DNA from: Gammaproteobacteria bacterium
Lineage (GTDB): Bacteria > Pseudomonadota > Gammaproteobacteria > Pseudomonadales > Azotimanducaceae
Direction of reading: 5' to 3'
Assembly (NCBI GenBank): GCA_027295975.1
Contig: JAPUJX010000152.1
Location: 1 to 6,510 of the forward strand
Length of the DNA stretch: 6,510 nt
Positions 1 through 4,883 of the stretch are shown here, one piece after another (position 1 is the stretch's first letter; each line of letters opens with the position of its first letter). Under the pieces are notes generated by a model that searched no databases, was not told the origin of the DNA, and saw only the letters and a program-made list of their open reading frames with translations. Position numbers and translations under genes: made by a program.

Positions 1-91
1 CCGGGGAGAGATCAGCGATCGCGACTACGCCGCGGTATGCCGGTTGCTCAAAAATGAGATTCGAAGAGCAAAACGAACCCGGTGGGATTAA
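1..91 (+). CDS. C-terminal fragment of an unidentified protein (possibly YgfX-like)
   Basis: A reading frame enters from the left edge (first full codon at position 2) and runs 29 codons to a TAA at 89-91. The residues begin RGEISDRDYAAVCRLLKNEI and end in a basic tail, RRAKRTRWD. This looks like the charged amphipathic helix and Arg/Lys-rich end of a real protein, but the fragment is too short to identify by eye. It is transcribed toward nadB. In Pseudomonas the gene converging on nadB is ygfX (small membrane protein near sdhE), and YgfX proteins also end in a charged helix, so YgfX is a reasonable guess. That guess rests on synteny, not on recognised sequence. The frame could also be open by chance. 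Confidence 0.45.
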   Translation, partial: RGEISDRDYAAVCRLLKNEIRRAKRTRWD

Positions 92-164
92 CTGCTGCCA
101 TAACGAGGTCGAATCTGACCCCGAATTTCCAACGGCGCCGCTTCGGGACCGAAATATTCTGCTT
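92..164. other. Convergent intergenic spacer with small inverted repeats
   Basis: This 73-nt spacer separates the ends of the left-edge frame and nadB. It holds GGTC (107-110) facing GACC (117-120) across a 6-nt loop, then CCCGAA (120-125) facing TTCGGG (142-147) across a 16-nt loop containing the palindrome GGCGCC. Either could fold at the 3' ends of the two convergent transcripts. Neither is followed by a convincing T-run, so a bidirectional intrinsic terminator is possible but unproven. Confidence 0.35.
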
Positions 165-1781
165 TCATCCCACCGGGCGTAAAACGTCCAGCCGATCCAG
201 TGAGCCGGGAAAGAGGATGGTGTCTTCGGATCGCTCCAGCGTGTCCGGGTGGTCGAGATTATAGTGGAGTCCCCGGCTTTCCGGACGGGCGAGAGCGGAA
301 CGGACGATCAGTTCCGCCACGTGGATGAGATTTCTGAGTTCGATGAGGTCGTTGGTGACACGATAATGGCTGTAATATTCGTGGACTTCCTGTTTCAGCA
401 GATCGATACGTCTTTGCGCTCGTTGCAGTCGTTTGTCCGTGCGCACTATGCCGACGTAGTCCCACATGAATCGACGTAATTCGTCCCAGTTATGGGCAAT
501 GACAACGTCTTCGTCCGAATCCGTAACCTGGCTTTCGTCCCAGTGGGGCACGGTTACTTCGACAATGGGCAACTCGAGGTTGCGCTGGATATGGCTTGCT
601 GCGATCCGGGCGAAAACGAGGCATTCGAGCAACGAGTTGCTGGCGAGACGATTGGCGCCGTGTAATCCTGTGCAACTTACTTCACCAATGGCATACAGAC
701 CTGGTACATCGCTGCACCCATGACCGTCCACGAGTACCCCGCCGCATGTGTAGTGGGCGGCGGGAACAACGGGAATGGGCTCATTCACCATGTCGATACC
801 AAACTGCCGGCAGTGTTCGGCGATCGTTGGAAAGTGCGACTCGATGAACGCTCTGGGCCGGTGGCTGATGTCCAGATAAACGCAGTCGGCACCCAGCCGT
901 TTCATTTCGTGGTCGATGGCGCGAGCTACGACGTCCCGGGGGGCAAGTTCGGCACGGTGGTCGAACTTTTCCATGAAACGCGTTCCGTCGGCGAGGCGCA
1001 ACACGCCGCCCTCGCCGCGTACCGCTTCCGAAACGAGATACGACTTTGCATGAGGGTGGTACAAACAGGTCGGATGAAACTGATTGAATTCCATATTTGC
1101 TACTCGACAACCGGCCCGCCATGCCATGGCGATGCCATCGCCGGTTGAGCCGTCGGGGTTGCTGGTATAGAGGTAAACCTTGCTTGCGCCGCCCGTTGCG
1201 AGGATGACGAATCTCGCTTGAAACACCTCGACATGCCCCGTGCTGCGGTTCAACACATAAGCACCGGCACACCGATTGGGATATCGACCGAGTTTGCTCG
1301 AGTTGATGAGATCGATGGCCACGCGATCGTCGCGCAGTTCGATTCTGGGGTCGTCCAGCGCGCGCTGAGTCAGCGTCTCGCTGATCGCTTTACCCGTCGC
1401 ATCGGCCACGTGAAACACGCGCCGAAATGAATGGCCCCCTTCGCGAGTGAGATGATATTCATTGTCGATGCGGTCGAACTGGACTCCCCAGGCGCTGAGT
1501 TGGGTGATGATCTCCGGAGCGGAGTTGATGCTGCGGGAGACGACTTCGGGGTCACAAAGGCCCGCCCCGGCGGTGAGTGTGTCCCGTATGTGGGCTTCCA
1601 GGCTGTCCTCGGGATCGGAAACGGCCGCCACGCCGCCCTGCGCCCAATGTGTTGAAGCGCCTTCCATGCCACCTTTCGACAAGACCGTTACCCGTCCATG
1701 AGGCGCCAGGTGTAACGCCGCGGCGAGACCCGCGGCGCCGCCGCCTATGATCAATATGTCGGTCGAAAATCGTTGCGTCAC
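165..1781 (-). CDS. nadB: L-aspartate oxidase NadB
   Basis: Cytoplasmic FAD enzyme that oxidises L-aspartate to iminoaspartate, which quinolinate synthase NadA uses in de novo NAD synthesis. The 538 residues match the usual length (E. coli about 540). The N-terminal FAD-binding motif IIGGGAAGLAAA is at residues 11-22 and the flavin loop STHWAQGGVAAV at 43-54. Active-site stretches follow: HLTREGGHS (E114), EFNQFHPT (H236), LAPRDVVARA (R282), AAHYTCGG (H343) and GANRLASNSLLE (R378). By recalled alignment to E. coli these correspond to E121, H244, R290, H351 and R386. The C-terminal helical domain contains FMWDYVGIVRT and ends near HYNLDHP. The start is GTG (1781-1779), with AGAGG on the minus strand (1794-1790) 8 nt upstream. 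Divergence from rpoE is a common gammaproteobacterial arrangement. The gene looks intact. Confidence 0.98.
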   Translation of the reverse strand: MTQRFSTDILIIGGGAAGLAAALHLAPHGRVTVLSKGGMEGASTHWAQGGVAAVSDPEDSLEAHIRDTLTAGAGLCDPEVVSRSINSAPEIITQLSAWGVQFDRIDNEYHLTREGGHSFRRVFHVADATGKAISETLTQRALDDPRIELRDDRVAIDLINSSKLGRYPNRCAGAYVLNRSTGHVEVFQARFVILATGGASKVYLYTSNPDGSTGDGIAMAWRAGCRVANMEFNQFHPTCLYHPHAKSYLVSEAVRGEGGVLRLADGTRFMEKFDHRAELAPRDVVARAIDHEMKRLGADCVYLDISHRPRAFIESHFPTIAEHCRQFGIDMVNEPIPVVPAAHYTCGGVLVDGHGCSDVPGLYAIGEVSCTGLHGANRLASNSLLECLVFARIAASHIQRNLELPIVEVTVPHWDESQVTDSDEDVVIAHNWDELRRFMWDYVGIVRTDKRLQRAQRRIDLLKQEVHEYYSHYRVTNDLIELRNLIHVAELIVRSALARPESRGLHYNLDHPDTLERSEDTILFPGSLDRLDVLRPVG

Positions 1782-1789
1782 TCGAGAAA

Positions 1790-1794
1790 CCTCT
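1790..1794 (-). promoter_or_regulatory. Ribosome binding site of nadB
   Basis: Read on the minus strand, AGAGG lies 8 nt before a GTG codon. This supports the GTG at 1781 as the nadB start, and the FAD-binding motif begins only ten residues later, as expected for the family. Confidence 0.6.
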
Positions 1795-1822
1795 GAAGTC
1801 GATACCCGTGCAGACGGCGTCG

Positions 1823-1844
1823 TACGGGGGACTCGGACCCCGTA
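1823..1844 (-). other. Perfect hairpin in the nadB leader
   Basis: TACGGGG (1823-1829) is perfectly complementary to CCCCGTA (1838-1844) across an 8-nt loop, about 40 nt before the nadB start codon. On the minus strand the top of the stem and loop read GGGGTCCGAGTCCCC, resembling a tRNA T-arm, but no matching acceptor or anticodon arms are present. It may be a leader structure affecting nadB expression, or a terminator-like element without a T-tract. The function is unknown. Confidence 0.4.
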
Positions 1845-1928
1845 TTAAGCCCCTTTCAAGGGAGCTTCTCGCTTCGCCTGCCGTTTGTTGGCCACCGCCA
1901 TGGGTAAACGTGAGAATCTCTGAGCACG

Positions 1929-1941
1929 CGAGCTATGCTCG
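1929..1941. other. Short perfect hairpin in the nadB-rpoE spacer
   Basis: CGAGC (1929-1933) and GCTCG (1937-1941) flank the loop TAT. It lies between the start of nadB and the candidate rpoE promoter. It could be a small operator-like palindrome or a second stem in the nadB leader; nothing in the sequence decides between these. Confidence 0.3.
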
Positions 1942-1962
1942 GAGGATACTTGACCCTGATAC

Positions 1963-1991
1963 TCTACAGTCCCGAAGTTCCCTAGTATAAA
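1963..1991 (+). promoter_or_regulatory. Candidate sigma-70 promoter for rpoE
   Basis: TCTACA (1963-1968, 4 of 6 to TTGACA) and TATAAA (1986-1991, 5 of 6 to TATAAT) are separated by 17 nt. Transcription would start near 1998, giving a leader of roughly 45-50 nt before the rpoE GTG. This is the best-matching promoter I find in the spacer. A weaker sigma-E-like pair for autoregulation (GGATACTT at 1944-1951, GTCCCG at 1969-1974) overlaps it but is not convincing. Confidence 0.4.
1975..1981 (-). promoter_or_regulatory. Sigma-E-type -35 element facing nadB
   Basis: The minus strand reads GGAACTT, a perfect match to the sigma-E/AlgU -35 consensus, inside the spacer region of the candidate rpoE promoter. 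The -10 at the expected distance is poor: TCAGG after 15 nt, or TCAAG only after about 21-22 nt. A nearby minus-strand TATACT (1989-1984) could serve as a sigma-70 -10 for nadB but has no good -35. It is treated as a partial element only. Confidence 0.25.
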
Positions 1992-2044
1992 CCCGTGGTT
2001 ACCGGCAGAATAACCGGCCAGCAAATTCAGGTGCCGCAGGAAGC

Positions 2045-2623
2045 GTGGCAAAAGATACTGACAAAGAGCTTGTTCGCAGAGTCCAGAAAGGGGAACTGCG
2101 GGCATTCGATTTACTCTTCAGTCGTTATCAGCACAAGATTCTCAACCTCGTGGGACGTTACCTGCGCAACGCGCAGGATATTGAGGACGTCACTCAGGAG
2201 GCATTTATCAAAGCTTTTCGCGCACTTCCCAGATTTCGTGGAGACAGCGCGTTTTACACCTGGCTCTACCGGATTGCGATAAACACCGCCAAAAACCATG
2301 TAGTGGCGCGTGCCAGGCGGCCTCCAGGCGTGGATGTGGATGTGGATGATGCGGAATTCATGGACAGTAGCGACGTGCTCAAGGAATCCGAGAACCCGGA
2401 GGCGGCCATGGCGAGGGACCAGCTGTCGGCCGTGATCGACGAAGCGATTACCGAGTTGCCGGAAGATTTGCGGAGCGCGGTCACGCTGCGGGAGTTCGAT
2501 GGATTAAGCTACGAACAGATCGCCGAGATTATGGATTGCCCGGTAGGGACCGTCAGATCCAGGATCTTTCGAGCGCGAGAATCCATCGACAAGCGGATCG
2601 AGCCGGTGTTGAATCGAAAATGA
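2045..2623 (+). CDS. rpoE: ECF RNA polymerase sigma factor RpoE (sigma-E / AlgU)
   Basis: Extracytoplasmic-function sigma factor that directs RNA polymerase to envelope-stress promoters. It is 192 residues, as in E. coli RpoE (191). Sigma region 2 spans about residues 22-92 and includes RYQHKILNLVGRYL, DIEDVTQEAFIKAFRAL and FRGDSAFYTWLYRIAINTAK, nearly identical to family members. A variable acidic linker (VDVDVDDAEFMDSSD) follows. Region 4 spans about 130-185, with LPEDLRSAVTLRE and the helix-turn-helix LSYEQIAEIMDCPVGTVRSR that binds the -35 element. The start is GTG at 2045; an in-frame stop at 1988-1990 and no ATG in between leave no better choice. AGGA (2038-2041) is close upstream. It is the first gene of the stress operon and is held inactive by the downstream rseA product. 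Confidence 0.97.
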   Translation: MAKDTDKELVRRVQKGELRAFDLLFSRYQHKILNLVGRYLRNAQDIEDVTQEAFIKAFRALPRFRGDSAFYTWLYRIAINTAKNHVVARARRPPGVDVDVDDAEFMDSSDVLKESENPEAAMARDQLSAVIDEAITELPEDLRSAVTLREFDGLSYEQIAEIMDCPVGTVRSRIFRARESIDKRIEPVLNRK

Positions 2624-2769
2624 ATCGACTTCGAGCAGGAATTCGAACCGGGGTCGCGAGCCGTCGCGGAGGGATTGGGAAAAAAAGTAACAGGAATCCC
2701 CCAGGGTGCGCCACAGATCGCAATAATCGCAAAGTGTTGGAACCAATGCGGCAAATAGGCAACCAATAG
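2620..2769 (+). CDS. Possible small ORF coupled to the rpoE stop (doubtful)
   Basis: An ATG at 2620 overlaps the rpoE stop as ATGA and opens a 49-codon frame ending at 2769. The predicted peptide is basic and Arg/Asn-rich (starts MNRLRAGIRTGVASRRGG, ends RKVLEPMRQIGNQ) with no recognisable domain. No Shine-Dalgarno sequence precedes it, so it would depend on coupling to rpoE. The same frame is already open upstream, inside rpoE, which lowers its significance. It is listed because it fills most of an unusually long rpoE-rseA gap; chance is the more likely explanation. Confidence 0.12.
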   Translation: MNRLRAGIRTGVASRRGGIGKKSNRNPPGCATDRNNRKVLEPMRQIGNQ

Positions 2770-2816
2770 AACGCCATGACGGAAAGAACAATAATCGAAG
2801 CAACCACAGGTATGGA
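2624..2816 (+). other. Long rpoE-rseA intergenic gap with hairpins and direct repeats
   Basis: This 193-nt gap separates a sigma gene from its anti-sigma gene, which are usually only tens of bases apart in this family. It contains a hairpin with CGCGA/TCGCG stems (2655-2659, 2664-2668; loop GCCG) and another with GGGATT/AATCCC stems (2671-2676, 2695-2700; A-rich 18-nt loop). CAATAATCG occurs at 2721-2729 and 2790-2798, and AACCAAT at 2741-2747 and 2762-2768. The right half is visibly richer in A than the flanking genes. No good promoter was found by eye. A processing or attenuation site lowering rseA relative to rpoE is possible. Confidence 0.5.
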
Positions 2817-3386
2817 ATGATGTCGGAAAAACTGAAAGGCTCGCTGTCCGCCATAATTGATGGTGAAGCCGATGAATTCGAGTTGCGCCGGGTGCTCGAT
2901 GAAATAGACAAAAATGAGGAACTGCGCCGCACCTGGGAACGTTATCATCTGATCGGGTCGCGCTTGCGCGGCGAGCGTATCGATTCCCCGGCGAAGCTCT
3001 CGCAACGGGTGTGGGACGCTCTCGACTTTGCAGCAGAGGATGATGTTTCCCTTCCGTCCCGGGATGTCGCAATGCGCGAAGGCCAGCGCAACAGGGCGAC
3101 CCCGCGGTTTGGCCGGTGGACGGGTATTGCCGTTGCCGCGACCGTTGCGGTTGCAGTTGTGTTGGGGTTCAACACCTTCGATGCCCCGGTGGGTGGCACA
3201 GGTGCCGTCGTCGTGGTCGACGAGGGGCTGGTTGTGGAAGCCCCTGTCGTGGAGTTGACCCCGGTCGGCACGGCACTGGATATCCAGCGCCAGAACGCGT
3301 GGATGATGCGCCATGCACAGCTTATGGGGATGAATCAGCAGGGATTTACTTCGTTCATCAAGATGGCGACATACGAACGTCAATGA
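2817..3386 (+). CDS. rseA: Anti-sigma-E factor RseA (MucA-type)
   Basis: Single-pass inner-membrane anti-sigma factor that sequesters RpoE until regulated proteolysis releases it. It is 189 residues, close to MucA and a little shorter than E. coli RseA. The N-terminal cytoplasmic sigma-binding domain (about 1-75) shows the family pattern LSAIIDGEADEFELRRVL and RRTWERYHLIGSRLRGE (W40, Y43-H44). One hydrophobic helix at about 101-119 (WTGIAVAATVAVAVVLGF) is the membrane segment. The periplasmic tail (about 120-189) is Val-rich, then carries the MucA-like end AWMMRHAQLMGMNQQGFTSF. Two tandem ATGs at 2817 and 2820 are possible starts; CAGG at 2808-2811 sits 5 or 8 nt upstream, slightly favouring the second. 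Its stop overlaps the rseB start as ATGA, so the pair is probably translationally coupled. Confidence 0.93.
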   Translation: MMSEKLKGSLSAIIDGEADEFELRRVLDEIDKNEELRRTWERYHLIGSRLRGERIDSPAKLSQRVWDALDFAAEDDVSLPSRDVAMREGQRNRATPRFGRWTGIAVAATVAVAVVLGFNTFDAPVGGTGAVVVVDEGLVVEAPVVELTPVGTALDIQRQNAWMMRHAQLMGMNQQGFTSFIKMATYERQ

Positions 3387-4372
3387 AATTAGTCGGACTC
3401 GCCCTCGCACTCCTGTTCGCGGCCTCTAGCACTTCAGCCGCCGATAATGGCGATCCGCGCATATGGTTGTCCGACATGAATCGGGCATTCACGGATCTGA
3501 GTTACGATGGCATATTCAGCTATTTCAGCGGCGAAGATCTGGCCAGTTTGCGAATTGTCCACATGGTGGTGGACGGAGAGCAGCGGGAACGGCTCGTACA
3601 CCTCAACGGGGCGCCCAGAGAGATTATCCGTACCGGTGAAACCGTTGCCTGCATTCTGTTGCCGGGTGATGAGTTGTTGGACCTTGCCCAGAGTATTCCG
3701 TCGGGTCCGTTCGCGCGCGCCTTCGTGCGCCGGTATGACCAGATTTCTCAATATTACGGTTTGGCGTTCTACGGTGAAGATCGGGTCGCGGACAGGCAAG
3801 CGGTGCGCCTCGCCGTATCGCCGCGGGACGATCACCGTTACGGGTATCGTCTGTGGCTGGACAAGCGCACCCGATTGCTGCTCCGTTCCGAGCTCATCGA
3901 TCTACAGGGTGGGCGTCTGGAGATCTTTCAGTTCGCGCAGATCCTCGTTGGCGATCAAGTGGACATGAGAGCCCTCGAGCCTACGAGCAGAGTTGGAACG
4001 GTACAGGACCACCTGGAGCTGGCCAGCAAACGTTCGCAACCGGTTCCCGCAAGCGATATGCCCTGGAGTCTGGATTGGTTGCCAGAAGGCTTCACGATGG
4101 CGGCGTCCGATATTCGCAGGACGCAAAGTGCGCTGAAGTCGATCCATACCTTGATGTATTCGGACGGCCTCGCTACGTTTTCGGTTTTCATCGAGGATAT
4201 GCCCGCGGTGGGTGCCGCAAGTATGGTGTCCCGCAATGGAGCGACGGTGGCGGTAACCCATCTGGTGGCCGGACCGAACCAGGCGCACCATCTCGTGACG
4301 CTGGTAGGTGAGCTACCCACGGCCACCGCACAGAAGATAGCGAAATCGATTCGCTATCGCCGGAATCCCTGA
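3383..4372 (+). CDS. rseB: Periplasmic sigma-E regulator RseB (MucB)
   Basis: Periplasmic protein that binds the RseA/MucA tail and shields it from the initiating protease. The family senses lipids or lipopolysaccharide. It is 329 residues (E. coli RseB 318). The signal peptide MKLVGLALALLFAASSTSA has a likely cleavage before AD at about residue 20. The N-terminal lipoprotein-carrier-like domain (about 25-200) contains YDGIFSYFSG, RIVHMVVDGEQRERLVHLNG, DRQAVRLAVSPRDDHRYGYRLWLD and LLLRSELID, all typical of MucB/RseB. The smaller C-terminal domain (about 225-325) contains WLPEGFTM, LMYSDGLATFSVFIE and HHLVTLVGELP. The ATG at 3383 overlaps the rseA stop and places the signal peptide correctly. 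A longer in-frame opening from 3116 would add a Cys/Arg-rich non-secretory extension inside rseA and is rejected. Confidence 0.95.
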   Translation: MKLVGLALALLFAASSTSAADNGDPRIWLSDMNRAFTDLSYDGIFSYFSGEDLASLRIVHMVVDGEQRERLVHLNGAPREIIRTGETVACILLPGDELLDLAQSIPSGPFARAFVRRYDQISQYYGLAFYGEDRVADRQAVRLAVSPRDDHRYGYRLWLDKRTRLLLRSELIDLQGGRLEIFQFAQILVGDQVDMRALEPTSRVGTVQDHLELASKRSQPVPASDMPWSLDWLPEGFTMAASDIRRTQSALKSIHTLMYSDGLATFSVFIEDMPAVGAASMVSRNGATVAVTHLVAGPNQAHHLVTLVGELPTATAQKIAKSIRYRRNP

Positions 4373-4373
4373 C

Positions 4374-4883
4374 GTGGTGGCACGATGTCCGGATCAGGGC
4401 GCGACCCCCGGCAGGGGTATATCCGGAGACAGGCTCGTTCGCTCGGCACACATGGTGGAATGCAGCGAGGGTAACCGGGAGCCATCGTATCTCATCCAAG
4501 CCGCCTCGGGTTGCAGAGGATGCGCCGGATCCTGCGGTTGGCACAAACACTTTTTCCGGGAAGCGCGCCTGTTGAAAGGCGTAGCGCAAAATCCAGATCG
4601 TCAAAACCTCGGCGGCGCAGTGCTGCTGGCAGTTTCCCGGCGCGGTCTGTCCCTGGCCAGTGGACTGGTGTTTGGGGTGCCGTTGTTGACCTTCATTGTC
4701 GCGGCATTGGTTTTTGACGGTCGGCTGGGGGAATTGTCAGCGGGCGCTGCGAGCTTTGGGGTTTTGGTGTTCAGCTTGGGGTGTATCGGTGTGGCGGCGC
4801 GCAGCCACTTGACGAGTTTCGACGGCTGGCTGCAATTTGAGCTGACAGATCTTCAGAATGACCTCGATACTTCGGACGCATGA
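4374..4883 (+). CDS. rseC: RseC/MucC family membrane protein
   Basis: Inner-membrane protein of the sigma-E operon; family members have a cytoplasmic Cys-rich N-terminus and two membrane helices and modulate sigma-E and redox systems. Identification rests on position between rseB and the protease, a Cys cluster GCRGCAGSCG (C47, C50, C54) and two hydrophobic helices at about 91-114 and 119-143. The N-terminus is unlike usual RseC, and Cys spacing is C-X2-C-X3-C where E. coli, from memory, has longer spacing after the CXXC pair. The start is uncertain: GTG 4374, 1 nt after the rseB stop, gives 169 residues. ATG 4452 gives 143 residues and puts the Cys cluster at about the usual distance from the N-terminus, but lacks a well-placed Shine-Dalgarno site. 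The stop overlaps the next start as ATGA. Confidence 0.72.
   Translation: MVARCPDQGATPGRGISGDRLVRSAHMVECSEGNREPSYLIQAASGCRGCAGSCGWHKHFFREARLLKGVAQNPDRQNLGGAVLLAVSRRGLSLASGLVFGVPLLTFIVAALVFDGRLGELSAGAASFGVLVFSLGCIGVAARSHLTSFDGWLQFELTDLQNDLDTSDA

Noticed and set aside
1823..1844. tRNA-like T-arm (GGGGTCCGAGTCCCC) on the minus strand
   Set aside because: No acceptor stem complement, anticodon arm or CCA lies at the right distance, so it is only a hairpin.
1903..1910. NadR-type operator suggested by GTAAACG
   Set aside because: Only one half-site is present; the partner TGTTTA at the required spacing is missing.
1808..1990. 60-codon plus-strand frame from a GTG in the nadB-rpoE spacer
   Set aside because: No ribosome binding site and no protein-like pattern; it spans the presumed promoters and hairpins.
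3116..3382. Extended start for rseB inside rseA
   Set aside because: The extension is Cys/Arg/Gly-rich shadow sequence and would bury the clear signal peptide beginning at 3383.
2553..3410. Long minus-strand open frame (285 codons) antisense to rseA and the end of rpoE
   Set aside because: It lies opposite well-supported RpoE and RseA coding sequence, has no recognisable domain, and its Arg/His/Pro-rich composition is typical of antisense shadows in GC-rich genes.
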